Assembly: GCF_028502605.1 (NCBI RefSeq)
Contig: NC_079232.1
Location: forward strand, 3,038,001 to 3,102,000
DNA: 64,000 nucleotides
Direction of reading: 5' to 3'
Origin: Trichoderma breve
Taxonomy: Eukaryota; Ascomycota; Sordariomycetes; Hypocreales; Hypocreaceae
Position 1 is the first letter of the stretch. Each line of letters starts with the position of its first letter. Made by a program: the position numbers and the translations under genes. This document shows, piece after piece, positions 1-12,020 of the stretch. The notes under the pieces are model-generated. The model searched no databases and was not told the origin of the DNA. It was given only the letters and a program-made list of their open reading frames with translations.

Positions 1-935
1 GCCAATATCAAAATATTATACCATCCTATAATACTTTTACCACAACATAAAACTCATGAGAGATCTCTCCTATATACTTTATCCCACCATCCTTCTGAAA
101 ATATAATCTCTCAATCCAACCGCTTCCCTTCTCTTCCCTGATATTACCGCCAGAACAGCAATCTTTCCTTTACATAACCCCCTTTCTCTTTGCTGTTCTC
201 TTCGCGCGAGAGCCACACACACCGTCGCCCCAACTAAAGACCATCTAGACCCCTTCCATTCTGACTTTCATGCCTTTCCACCAGGCAAGCCAGTTTCCTC
301 CTCTTACTACGACAGTCAAAAAGCAGTAGCCCAAATCAGACCCCAAGGTTTTTTAAAAGATATAGCAACTTTTGTTCGGCGTTTCAACGACGGATAAGGA
401 GGGTAGCCTCAAGACATTTCCAGCAAGCCATATTCCATCAAGGGTCGCATTAGGAGGCTCGATTAAGAATGATTGACGCCAACTCATGTCGTTCTCTGGT
501 ATTGTCCCAAAGAGGACGTTTGAATCAAGATGAAAAGGAAAGGCGAAGTATGTTTGTAATTTGCCATGGAGGTGGTCAAGATCCAGTCCAAGGATGTTGT
601 TATTATACAATCGAAAGTGAATGCGAATGTGTCAACTCGGAATCGGCCGTCACCTTTGAGCGTAGCTAAAAGAATATGATCGGCCATGATGCTGCCATGC
701 CTAAATATCCAATCTGGATTTGCAAAACAATAAATCAAAAAAACATAAACCAAGAAAAACACTAAAGAAAACCGAAGAAAAAAAACATAAGTGAGGTATT
801 GATATTTCTTTCAAACGCCAGCCTCAGAATGCGACCCCTTGGTCGTAAAAGCAGCGCCAGAACTCATGCGCCGTGGTCATGATCCATCCTTCCTTTCCAT
901 CCGAACGTTACATGCCCGAGGCTTTCGACACCGTA
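1..935. other. Left-edge non-coding stretch
   Basis: No open frame here looks like a protein. The first 350 bases are pyrimidine-rich (runs such as cttcccttctcttccctg), as in a promoter or leader of a gene beyond the left edge. Bases 790-935 probably hold the 3' untranslated region of the HSF-type gene that ends at 936. Nothing else can be supported. Confidence 0.4.
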
Positions 936-3202
936 TCACTGTCTTCGTTTCCGCTTCCTGTCATCGTCGCCCCGGGGGTCTTCGTCTTCGTCTGATCGTT
1001 CAGCAGTATCGCTAGGGTTGAGAATGTGCGCCATGCTCCCTCTCCTGGTGGGGGGCGCCGACGACTCCTTCAAGGCCCCAATCGTTTTGCTCTCACGGTT
1101 CGATGCCGAGTTCCACGACCAGCTGCCAAAAGTGTCCGAGCCAGCGCTCGCGCCATTAGAAAAGGGGGCATGCGGTGGCGTCGCCGGTCGTGAATGCGGG
1201 TGGCCATGAGTAGGTGGAGCTTGCAGTGAGAATGAAGAGAGAGAGTCTCGTATCCTCTGATCCTCTGGCGCAAGTCGGTTGGGAGACTGAGGCCACACGG
1301 GCGGCGGCACAGTTCCTGACGGGAAAGGAGGTGCATTCGGCTGCCATCCGTGTGCGCGAATGTCGGCGGCGGTATGGCGTCTAGCCAAGCTGTTGGGAAC
1401 TGTCTCCACGTTGGAAAGGGGGTGAGGACCCGGAGGAGGAGCCGGCGCGGCATTGCGCAGAGGTGAAGATCCAGCACCGCCACTGATGGATCCGTAGGGT
1501 CGTCGCGTGCCGATGGACAGGTTAGAGGGAACGGCCGGGCGGTAAGATGGCTGGTTCCGACCCTGCGGGACGTTGAGAGTGACTCTTCTGGTGTCATCCT
1601 GCGGTAGCTGTCTGGGCGAGACGGGCGCGTTGTCGACAGTGCCGAAGAACTGTTGCCGGGCAGAATATACGGGTTCGTGTGGCTCGTCGAGTGAGCGCAG
1701 CATTTCTGCTTGCCTCACCATTTCGCCCTGGATTGACAAAACTTGAACCCCTTCATGTTAGCCTCATCATACCTAGCTTTTTAGCAAGATCGTTTAGTGT
1801 GTGACGTACCATCTCGATGAACAGGATTGTCCGGAGGCACAAGCGACAGCAGTCCCTTGGACAATTCCTGGTTAAAGTAGAGCAGTCGACTTAGTGTCTC
1901 CATGACTGCTTGGTTCTTAACATGCATGTAATGGGCAGATTCTTCGCTTCTCTGGAGTCTCGCCGCCGTATCATATAATGAGTGCTCCAGATTGGCCAGT
2001 CGAGCGTCAATGCTGTCTGGCGGCACCTGAACAGGCTCAACTGGAGTGCCGGGTTGAGAGGTGGACGTCTTGGGGAAGGTGTTCTCTCGGTTGACGAGAG
2101 CATGTCGGCTCGCACGACGCTTGATTTCTCGAAGACCAACGAGGTCGCCACGCTTGAAGTTTCCGTTGCCGTGCTTAAACTCCCAGAGAGTTGTTTCGGG
2201 GTTGCCGGTATGGAATACGTCTCGTTCTAGATGAGAGTGTGAGCACCTCTGAGCTTGGTCTGTTCAAGGAATAATGTAAATGGAAGCGGTCGGTACCTTT
2301 GTGAAACCCGTACATGTTGAGTTGACGTACAAAAGACGAGATGTTTGTGTGCTTAAAGTATTGACTAGGGGGGCGAGGGTGAGCATATTCGTCAGGCCAG
2401 AGGCTGTTTATCGAGGGGTTGCTTACGATAATACCTTCGAGAAGTCGGCCGAGGGGGACATGACGAAGCTTTCGGCGGACGATGACCATGAAATGAGATG
2501 TTGTATACTGGTATCCTCCAGCATGCTGCTTGCACCATTAGTAGCCGTCGCTTGGTCCGGGGGCACCCGGCGAGTTGATAAAAGGGGGGAGAGGGTTCAA
2601 GATCCTCACTTGTATAGTTTGTGGATGAAGGCAGTCTGGACGATTTTGGGCTGATGAACAGCAGCCGCGGCGGCCGGAGGAGGCGCGGGCATGTTAATTG
2701 AGCTCGTCACGGCGGTGTGCTCCTGCGGCGATGTGTTGCCGGGTCGAGCGCCGGCCGGCTTGCCATTGGCGCTGGGGTCGGAGTCGGGGCCGTGGGCGGT
2801 AGGCGAGTTGTCCTCTGGCGATGTGCCCTCCATCGGATGGTCGACGGGACTAGGTGGAGACATGCTGATGGTAGGTGGCGGTACGGAGACGGAGATGGAA
2901 ACGGGGACGATTCGGGAGCCGGGCGAGTCTTGAAGTCTATCGATTGCCGGAATGGATTTCTGAGAGGTCTCAGTCCTGTGGGCCATCTGTACTGTCCCCA
3001 TTGCGGTCAGCCAGCGATGGAATGGGATCTCCAGCGTGTGAATTGGGGAGAATGAGGGGGTGGGGGGGAGAGAAGAAGGTGATGGTTCAGGATTTGTAGC
3101 GGCGTTGGAGGAGGAGAGGCGGGATGTGAGGAGGAAAAGCGACTGAGCGGGCAGGCGGGCAAGGAGGCGCAAAGAAGAGCTCGGAGCTGCGACAACCGGC
3201 AT
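936..3202 (-). CDS. HSF-type transcription factor (Mga1/Sfl1-like)
   Basis: Sequence-specific nuclear DNA-binding protein. Five exons join in frame: 3202-2610, 2525-2427, 2364-2297, 2226-1810 and 1741-936, giving 660 residues. The heat-shock-factor fold begins near residue 192 (FIHKLYNMLEDTSIQHLISW) and contains the recognition-helix hallmark FKHTNISSFVRQLNMYGFHK, then DVFHTGNPETTLWEFKHGN. Three introns interrupt this domain. A leucine-rich helical segment at about 320-375 fits the HSF oligomerisation region. The tail is Pro/Ser-rich, then acidic, and ends in a basic NLS-like DRKRKRRQ. The loop wording resembles the Mga1/Sfl1 class of ascomycete HSF proteins (morphology, flocculation) more than canonical Hsf1; this is family knowledge, not proof. 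The start is uncertain: the frame is open from 3202, but in-frame ATGs at 3001 and 2863 would remove a low-complexity N-terminus. An HSE-like site lies upstream at 3490. Confidence 0.9.
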
Positions 3203-3489
3203 TGGCTAGCTCAGGGAAGCTCCGTGGACTAGCTACTCACCTCACCTCATGTCTGCGGGATGCAGCACTTTGGGGTCGCAAGATGAGGGCGGACTGGCGT
3301 GTCGTGTTGTTGCAGTTTGGGTGGAGTCGAAGCAGCAATGGAGATGACAAAAGTTCTCGAGTTTTCTTATTTGTTCGTCGAGGGCCGCACACACGCCCAC
3401 ACCACGGCACAGCAGACAGTCTCGGGGCTCAGGCACAGGCACAGACGTCGAGCTCAGCCTCGCATTTGGAGAGGACAGGCCCGGGGAGC

Positions 3490-3497
3490 TTCTAGAA
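3490..3497. promoter_or_regulatory. HSE-like inverted repeat TTCTAGAA
   Basis: The octamer TTCTAGAA forms two abutting head-to-head nGAAn units, the core of a heat shock element. It lies 288 bp upstream of the outermost ATG of the HSF-type gene. HSF-type domains recognise GAA units, so autoregulation or heat control is possible. Two units are fewer than the usual three, so function is uncertain. Confidence 0.35.
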
Positions 3498-6400
3498 GCG
3501 GCAGCTGTTGCCAGAGACTGCGGACAACAGCAGCGACGGCGCCGGCGCGAGGGCGCACACGGAGGTAAGCTGTGTGTGTGTATGTAGCTGTATGCACTGC
3601 ACGATGCTAGTGTACGAGGGTCGAGGCCACTAAGAGAGAGCTCGACGATGCAGCAGCAGAGGCGAACTTTTTGGGGGCGAGGCGGTGACGGTCGAGGCAC
3701 GTCAGGGAACAAGATGCGCGGACAAGAGGAAAAAAAGAAACAGGGAAAAAAAGATGATGAGGACGATGATGCACAGCTGCGGCCCGTCGAAACAGCAGCG
3801 CAGGAGCTCGCGTAGGGTTGATGTGTCTCAGCGACGGTGCAACCAGACGGAGCAGAACCGTTACGGAGGTGGGAATAACTGTGCTGTACATGCAATGACG
3901 GGGGGGGGAGGAGGAGGTTGTTGGATCGGTATGCAGTACTTGCGCCGCCCATTAGATAAGTCGTGCTCTTGTACCACAGCAGGGTGCGGTACGGAGCAAT
4001 GGCCGCTGGCAGGTACCTCGAGGGGTCGGCAAACTCGACTGCGGTGTAGTGGGCGACAAGTACCGGGTACAGCGCCTGTGCTGGGAGGCTTTAGGCTTTA
4101 GGCCGAGCTACGACGGGGACGAATGGAGAATGGAGCTGTCGGCAGCTTTTTGCGGCAGCGCTTCCCCATCTGTGGAAATATGGGAACACAGGCTGTCAAT
4201 GGCGGTGGTATGTACCTTGGCAGGTAGAGGTACATTGGAATTGAATCGAGATACTCGACGAGATTCCTCATGGCGCAACCAAAGCAAGGCCAATAGAGAG
4301 GCACGGTACGCGTATCAGTAACATCGAAGGGCTGAGGTGATGCCCGGATATCGATCTAGGTAGTCTACAGCTTACAAGGTTTTGCCAATCACGAACAGAG
4401 CAGCTCAAGCTTACTCGTACTGATTGATAGCTGTCAACAAGCCTCTTTCGGAGCTCGGGAACCTCTTCACAGGCCCGAGGTGCAGGCCTTAGGTAATGCG
4501 GCGAGCGCCTTGTACGTAATACTGGCACTGCGGAACACTTGCGGAAGGGCGTGGAAAGGCAAGCAAAAGACCAGATGCACTATGACAACAACAATCACCA
4601 GCATGCAAAAAGCCTTGACTAACAGACGAGGTTCCCCATGATTAATAACCATGCCAAGTGATTGCCTCAACAGACCAGGGACTGACGTCGCCTGTGCTTG
4701 CCAGATAGCTGAACCATTGCACTCAGGACAGCTTGCTGGCGTATACAGGTACTCGTAGTAACAAAGCTTGATGCTACAAACACTGGGGAATCGGGCAAAT
4801 AGAACTCAACATTCTTCCATTTCTCCAGAGGCCAGGATCACGGAACATGTACTGGTACATGCAGTACCTGTGTCCAAACCACCAAGGTACTTGGACAGCT
4901 CATACTAGCCGCCGGCATCCTTCCTTCAGACCAGAACCTTCTGTCTCATTTTTCACCAAGGCTGGGCGGGCAGATACTAGATCCGATCTCACCAGCAAGG
5001 TGAGATGGATTCAGCCATAGGTCCGAAAGAAGAGCCCCTCCCCGCAACGAAACCTGCGCACAGACAAGGAGACTTTTATTGGTGGCTTGCTGACAGGCCG
5101 TCAAACCGACCACAGGGAGAGTTGGGCCATGAATGGGGTTGATAGACAGACGGTGGGTAGCACAGAATCAAGGATGTAATCTACTTCTATACTCGTATAC
5201 CTGATATAATTCAAAAAGTCGATCCAATCATGAAAACAGTTGTAAAGATAAGATGAAGCAATTACAAAAACATCACTTGGACATCATCTCCATGAGCAAG
5301 TGAAACAACTGCAGACAATCCCCCCTCCCAACTTTCACATGAAATTTGATCCAGAAAAAAGGGCTCCTTATCTAGCTCCTCCGTGCTAACCTGCCTTTGG
5401 TAGCTACCAGTCTTACGTCGGCGGCGCCAAATCTCATCCCCATCTTTTTCTTCTGAGGAGTAAAGGAGGCCATTCTGGCGCTTTTCCGTCTGTGCGTCTC
5501 GTCTTTGCTCAGGTTGGCTGCTAGTTACACGAAGCTACCTAGTTCAAGCCCTGTCCATCCTCCTCTTTTTTAAAGCCAAGGCTGGCAATCAGATGCCAAA
5601 TTTCATCAATGCCAGCGCACTCGCACCCGTGATTCCGGTCCTGGCGGTGGCACACGCGAGCTCCATTAGCCACAATCTTGCTAACATCAGCATCCATCAG
5701 CATCAAACCAATGGCCGGCCACTTATTCAGCAGCCATCTTCTTCATGCTAACAGCTGCTAGCTGAGCTAGTGAGTATAGCTTCCATCTAAACCTACCTAC
5801 CGTATCTAAAGAATGTTCCAAGTTTGCTGCCGAAAAGCTGCTGCCTGAATATTTGCCATCAAATCCCCCAATGGGCCCGCAGCCACTTCACTCACTTGCA
5901 CTCATACCGGTGAATTGACCTTGATCCAGCAAATGCTCCTCCGCAATCCAATTCCTACGGGGTCGGCCAAGTCCCCAATAGGCCGAATATCAATCCGTGG
6001 CACCACAGGACGAATTGGTTAATTTGCTGGCTGCATGTCCCGCCCGTCCGTGCATATGTACGAGGTGCGTACGACACTCACCGATCCGCAGGGGGGGATA
6101 TGGATACGGACCCGGGCCAAAGAAGACGACTTTTGGCCAATTCTTTTGCCGTAGCGAGATGGCCAAATATTTACTGCTAAAGGTGAATGTATGATTACAG
6201 TACCGGGCGTATGCAGCCCCTTTTTTTTCTCGGTATGTCTACTCTTTTCTTCACAGGTGCATGTACTCCGTACTCCGTATGTGATTCCTGCTGGGGAGGG
6301 TATCATTTACAACCCGAAGAAGCCCTCGGTGTTTCCCACCGCCGTCTCACCAACGCCGTCCGAATGCTTCAAGTTGTCGAAATTCGAGGCTCTGCAACAA

Positions 6401-7301
6401 CAAGCTAAACCAAGAATGTCACCGTCCCTGTAAGTGTCAGATTCCTCTTTCTGCCTCTGCCCGCGCTTGCTCGAGGCACTATTTCGTGCAAGAGACCGAG
6501 CTGCTGCGGCGCTAACAGCTGCCGATCTCGGGATGTTGCCAAATTATATTAACTGTTGCCGTCAGATCGGCGCGCGGCATAACACCCTGGCAGCCCTTGT
6601 TTTTGCAGTCTCTTTTCTTAGTATTCCCTTCTCTTTATTTCTTCTTCTCTCTCTTGCTGTCGCTGCTTCTGGTTTGCCCGCCGGTGACCCCTTTCTGCCC
6701 CTGGCATTCAGGTACTCCAACTGAGTACATTCTCCCGCTGCTCCAGCCAACCGGACACACTAGCCAGATAATTTGCACCAAGGAGGAAATATCTAGCGAA
6801 TTCCTGCATGAGGAGCATGGCTGTACAAAACATATTACCGGTTTCATTCTAATAATAATAAAAAGACGTCGTCAAATAATGAAAGAAATAAAGTAAAATA
6901 CAACCCGTCTTGGCTCGGGCAAGCACTGGGCAAACTCATGCACCTTGGCACTGGGGGCATCAACCAACACGAATAGCATCAGATGCATCATCCTGCATAT
7001 GACATCCATGATTCTCCTGGTTCTAGGCACCGACTTAATCAAAGCGGTAGGCAATAAAAAAAGACGGAGCCGAGGCGTGAAACCACCTGCATAGTCCCGC
7101 CAACCCTCTCCAAAAGTCCGAGGCTTTTCATTCCTTCTCCCCCTTCTTTCTGAAAAGCTTTGATCACGTCTGGCTCGGCGGTGGTTCTAATTGCAGTAAC
7201 AATACCGCTTTTACCCGTGCAAGTGCCCTCGTCGAAACATGCAGAATAGGGCAAACACATGTTCCGTAGATGGATGCTTTGCCCGTAACCCCTGCTCTGT
7301 C

Positions 7302-7318
7302 TTTTTTTTTTTTTTTTT
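7302..7318. repeat. Homopolymer T17
   Basis: Seventeen consecutive T residues in intergenic DNA, followed by CTGAGCGAGAG. A simple homopolymer, likely variable in length. Confidence 0.9.
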
Positions 7319-8963
7319 CTGAGCGAGAGCCGGTAACCGATATGGCACCAATTGCTCGTATTTTGGAGCTACGGGACAATACCTTAGGCAGATCCATGGT
7401 AAGCCCGGATGATCGAGGTGATTGATGCTTATTTCTCCGTGACCCTAGGTGAGTGGTGTATCTACCCGAGCAGCGGTAGTATCATCCATTGCTGATATTT
7501 GGCATTGATTCAGCTTCAATATTCTCCTCGCCCACTCACTTACAGCCCAGCACACCTACAAGACTGCCAAGCAATTACTCCAAACACAAAGTCCCCCACG
7601 CGACATTTCGAAACAAAAAATCCATCCTACTTTAGCACGGAACAAAAAAGTTCTTTGTTGCAACCAAACCAAACTCACCCCCCCTGTTACACCCTCGGGC
7701 GAACTAGCCCTGTATGTACGCATTGAGACGTGCAGCAAAGAAAAAATAGCGGGCACTTTTAAACGGTCTCGAAAATCCGACCTGGTTCTAGAGTTTCCAC
7801 CGTCCAACCCATTTGGTTTGTTTTCCCAGTCCCAAAAAAGTAGGCTTCCAAAAGAAGGGATACAAGTATAATTCCGAACCCCGGTTTTTTAGGCCCCTGT
7901 GTTCTTTTGAGAGTGGGAAAAAGGAAGAGAGGCCTTTTATCCGAGGTAAACAGAGAGGCAGAGAGGAAGTGAGATGCCCCGATACTTTGCATCGCATCGG
8001 AGCAACCGACCAGAACTTCTTCTAGCTCCCGCCACTTCTTACACTCAGGTAGAGAGCTCAAAGTACCAAGTACACTTTAGTATTCCCTCCTAGTACTGGA
8101 TTATACAGCCGCGGTCAAAACGCTTAGCTCCCCGAGCCTCACGAAAGCTTTACTCGTACTTTTTCCATCTTTGGTTACCATTAGCAAATGTGAGTATGCA
8201 CGTGTATTCCCCGGCCCATATTTTTCTCGGAATTTTTGGAAGAGTCGACGTAGATTGGAATGTCAGGTCGAATATTCCCCGCCTCTAGAGAACGGGACAC
8301 TTTCATAGTCCGCGATAGTGTGGCCTCTAAAACGAGCGTATTATTTACTAGACTTGGGCTAGGAGGGGGGTCAAACGGGAAATAAGTCCGTTTGAAACAC
8401 CTCTCTTGCTAATGCCGCTGGCGTCGATGAGCATTGAAGTGAGATCGAGTAATGAGACAAGCAGATCGTGCTTCTTGCCGGGTAGAAACCAGCAGAAATA
8501 CACTCTCCTGAGGAGTTGTAATACTTGCATTAAACAAGTCGTAGTGAGATCCATTGGTTCATCAAGCACAATAAAGAGCAGAATACACAAAATACAGACT
8601 TCTGAACTGGTCGATAACTTGTAGTACTATGTTTATCAAGTAATCTTGAAAAACTCAACGGATATACCCTCGAAAGCTTGATTCGATATTCTTAACTCCT
8701 TAGGTCACCGTAATGAATACCAATTGATCAATCAAGAGTGCTATCATTTCACGTCTTCGGGCATACCGAGTCCGAAGAGTTATATACCTATGCTAATCCT
8801 TCAACCAAATCCCAATCATCTGCCTTGTAATACTACACATTTTCTCACAGCTCGTCAAACCCAAAACCACAATCCCGTGAAACTCTCCCATCCATACCCG
8901 CCCCCCTTCCAAATATAACAAGTATACACCATTTCCCATCACAGCAGAATCTCGACGCTCCGC

Positions 8964-11592
8964 TCAGAAATCATCGTCACCACTCACCCTATTCTCTCCA
9001 ACCTCCCGAATCTTCTCTCCCAAAATCGTACGCCCGTACCGCTCTGCAACTTTGTACGCCGCCTCCATCATCCGGCCAGTGCGGTCACGCATCAGTTCTA
9101 CGATCTCGAGCGCACGCATGCCCCTATCCTCGCCCTCGCGACACTCCACCGCCAGAAGCTGCAGAAGCGTCTTGTCAATCTCCAGCTCGATCCGTGGCAA
9201 CAGAGAACGCTGGGAATGGCTTCCGCTGGTGGCATCGACAAGATCACGGAGCTGGGCTGCCTGCACGCCCTTGAGCATGAATAGCTGCTCCAGTTTCTTC
9301 GTCTCGGCGCCTTCCTCCTCTTCCTCGTCGTCGTCTTCGTCCATTGCGTCATCCTCTCCATCACCTGAATTGTCCTTGCTCTTCTTTGACTTGGGCTCCT
9401 GCAGTGAGTGCAGGGGAATGGAAAAATCAAACTCTGAGAGCAGAGGCCGAGGAAAGTATGGATACTGGTCGCCACCCTTGAGGATAATGCAGTGAAACTT
9501 GTTTTCTGCCACGGCAATGGGGAAATACGTCTCAGTCTTTCGACCAGAGGCAAGACGGGATAGAAGCTTGGTATCCAGAAGAGGCACCCAAGAGGCCCGT
9601 GACGGCTGACGCCAGTGTAGCAATGTCAGCAGTGTCCCTGTCGAGTCATAAATGCAAGGATCCTAATAACTAGCTGTTAGAACTGCGTCATCTCTGTAGA
9701 AGATGTAGACTTATGTTTTGGTCAAGACTTACACCGATGTCAGAAAAGAAGGCGCTCTTCAAGGTTGCGCCTTCAGGGAGTGCCACAGTATCTTCGTTCT
9801 GGCAAATCTCGTCCCTCTTGACATTCTCAATGGTATATTGGAGGCGTGTGTTTCCGTCAGCCGTGACAGGGCCGTTGCCTATTGTGAGAACGTAATCTCT
9901 CCAGCTCGCACATGTAACCATGGGCGTGCTCTTGGGGCGATAGACCCGGTAGGGTATTCCAAACAGTGTAAAAATGCGCACATAGTTGGCACTCGTCACA
10001 ACAGTAACAAAAGACTCGCTGAGCGACATGGCTGTGACAGCCTCCCCCTTGGGAAGCTGTGTCCGCCAGTCGGATCGCTGCGTCCAGGTTTCATGAGGAC
10101 GGTAGAAAATAGTCGCTGGCTGATCGTCCTTTGGGGGGCACGAGAAGAGAGTACCGCGCTCATTGAGACATGCCTTGTCGTACAAAAAGGTGTCTGTGAA
10201 GTGAAAGTCTCTCTGAAACTCATGGTCGTAGAACTCAACGGTGACGGTATGGTGCCCGTCTTGGTCCACTGTCCAGACGAATCCAATGAGATTCAGGCAG
10301 AGATACTTTCGGTTACCCCTCCATGGTGTTGATCCGGGTTGAAACGCCTCGTGATACTGAGGGTCTAGGAGATGCCTCCTTTTGTTGGCGTAGTCACCCG
10401 TACCTTCGTCGCCCACACGGCCTCTCTTCTGGCCGGTCGTATACCCGGCACCGTCATCATCAACGACAAAGCCATCATCATCGCCGTCTGCATAGTTTTC
10501 ATCCTCCAGATATGAGTCAAGACTGCCCAAAGAGTCTCGGCGAGGACGCGTGGGAATGTCGCGCTTCTGGCCATTGACCGCCGGAGCTCTTCTGTTGGCA
10601 GATATTTCTAATAGGGGGTCGTGAATAAAGGGGGCTGGCTGCACCGGCAGCTTCAGCATAGGAGAATATTGGTCGGAGAGAAAGTCGGGGTATATGTAGA
10701 CCTCTCCCTCCGTGGTCGTGAAGGAGAGAATGTTTTTGGACGGGTGCCACGCCAGGTCGATGACATTGGAATACTCGTAACGCTGAATGACGTTTTGCGT
10801 GCTGGTTTCCCAGATCAGGACCTTTCCGCCCTTGCAGGCCGACGCCAGCATGACGCCGTTGGGTGACCAGGCGAGGGCGGTGATATCTGCCGAGTGGCCA
10901 TTGGTAAAGGAGCGCTGTTTCTCCCAGTCGTTCTTGGATACGACCTGGATATCCCGCGTCGGCGTCGCGACAGCAAATGCCCTGCCATCTGGATGCCAAA
11001 CTGCCTTGACCGAAGCCTCTGAATCTGTGTCCCCAGCGCCAATCACCCCGTCCACCTTGTGTATCAGCTCAGGCTGCTCTGCCGTCAGAGAGTAGATGTA
11101 TATGATTCCGTCAACGCAGGATATGGCAGCAATCCGGCCATTGGGATCCAGGCTGACGTGTCGAGCGGCGCGGCCGTGTTCGTTGAGGTGCCGCAGCTGC
11201 TTAATGTCCTGCGTATTCACGACCTTGACGGTCAATTCGTCGCTGGCCACGGCGCACCACTGCGAGTCTGCGGAAAGCGCCACATCTCGCACCGGGAGCG
11301 ACGTTCGCACGAGGAAGCGCTCAAAGTTGGACGTGGCGAGCGAGTATAGGCTGACGGTGCCGTCCTCGGAGCCGACAACGAAGAAGTCCTGGGCCGCAGC
11401 CACAGCAACGTTCTGCTCCTGGCAATCGTCAATGTTTGTCGGTTCGCCGTCCGAGCCTGTCTTGTAGAGCCGGATGGTGTTGTTGGAGCCCACGGTGACC
11501 AGCCGGCTGCCATCCTTGGTGTAAGCGCATCGAGTTGTGCCTTGGGTGTGCGCAGGCCTCGGTCGAGGGCGAGGAGCAGCTGTCGAGTCCAT
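8964..11592 (-). CDS. mcl1: Ctf4/Mcl1/SepB replisome adaptor, WD40 protein
   Basis: DNA polymerase alpha accessory factor that links the CMG helicase to pol alpha-primase and supports sister-chromatid cohesion. Two exons, 11592-9733 and 9662-8964, give 852 residues, the usual size for this family. Donor GTAAGT and acceptor TTATTAG join ...FFSDIG to DPCIYD without a frame break. Residues 1-310 are WD40 repeats (for example RCAYTKDGSRLVTVGSNNTI and LAWSPNGVMLASACKGGKVL). An acidic linker with FVVDDDGAG follows at about 350-420. The SepB/Mcl1 middle beta-propeller spans about 430-740 (PWRGNRKYLCLNLIGFVWTV), then an acidic loop and a C-terminal helical bundle (TLLQLLAVECREGEDRGMRA). No HMG box is present, as in fungal and unlike animal homologues. 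It diverges from the WD40 gene at 12021 across a short promoter that contains an MCB element. Confidence 0.95.
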
Positions 11593-12020
11593 GATTGCAA
11601 CCTGTGCTCGTCAGATTCGGTGCATGTGAGAATCTTGGAAGCTCTGGGTTCTGGCTTCAGTGCAGGGAGACGCGTCTAAGCGCGTATCAATTAAAGTCTG
11701 GGCGGTGTCGCGGCCCCGCGGTTGAATTTTAGCAGCAGCTTGTCTTGCCAGTGAGCCCCGCCATTTGCTGTCATTGGATTCAAAATTCGGGAGCCTAGCT
11801 GGCTATGCTTACATGTTTACTATTGATCCGATACTCTTGCAGCTTGATCATCACGATACATTTATTCTCTTGTTTAATTTATTCGGCAGCCTAATTAATC
11901 CCTGGACGTCTTGATAGCATATAAACCGGCGTTGTTGCCATCTTTTTCTCTTCCTCTTCATTCCATCAGCAACCAAGATATCCATCGCCATCCCCTTTAC
12001 AAATCACACACCCCGCCGCC
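11593..12020. promoter_or_regulatory. Bidirectional promoter, mcl1 / WD40 gene
   Basis: These 428 bp separate the start codons of two divergent genes. They hold an MluI cell-cycle box at 11670, a nearby AGCGCGT half-site, an AT-rich centre around 11870-11900, and a pyrimidine-rich leader before the WD40 gene. Shared regulation is an inference from spacing. Confidence 0.6.
11670..11675. promoter_or_regulatory. MCB element ACGCGT
   Basis: A perfect MluI cell-cycle box 78 bp upstream of the mcl1 start, followed within 10 bp by a second CGCGT. MBF-type factors bind ACGCGT to drive G1/S transcription in yeasts, which fits a replisome gene. The site is palindromic, so it could serve both divergent genes. 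Confidence 0.55.

Larger units (their letters stand above)
3203..8963. other. 5.8-kb gene-poor interval
   Basis: Only short, low-complexity frames occur and none has recognisable protein sequence or a plausible splice series. The right-hand kilobase before 4300 is G/A-rich on the plus strand and so pyrimidine-rich on the sense strand of the HSF-type gene, as expected for a long promoter and leader. A 17-nt T run lies at 7302, and TACTCCGTA words occur near 6263-6283. It could encode long non-coding RNA; nothing in the sequence settles that. Confidence 0.4.

Noticed and set aside
9718..10332. 204-codon plus-strand frame
   Set aside because: Antisense shadow of the mcl1 coding exon.
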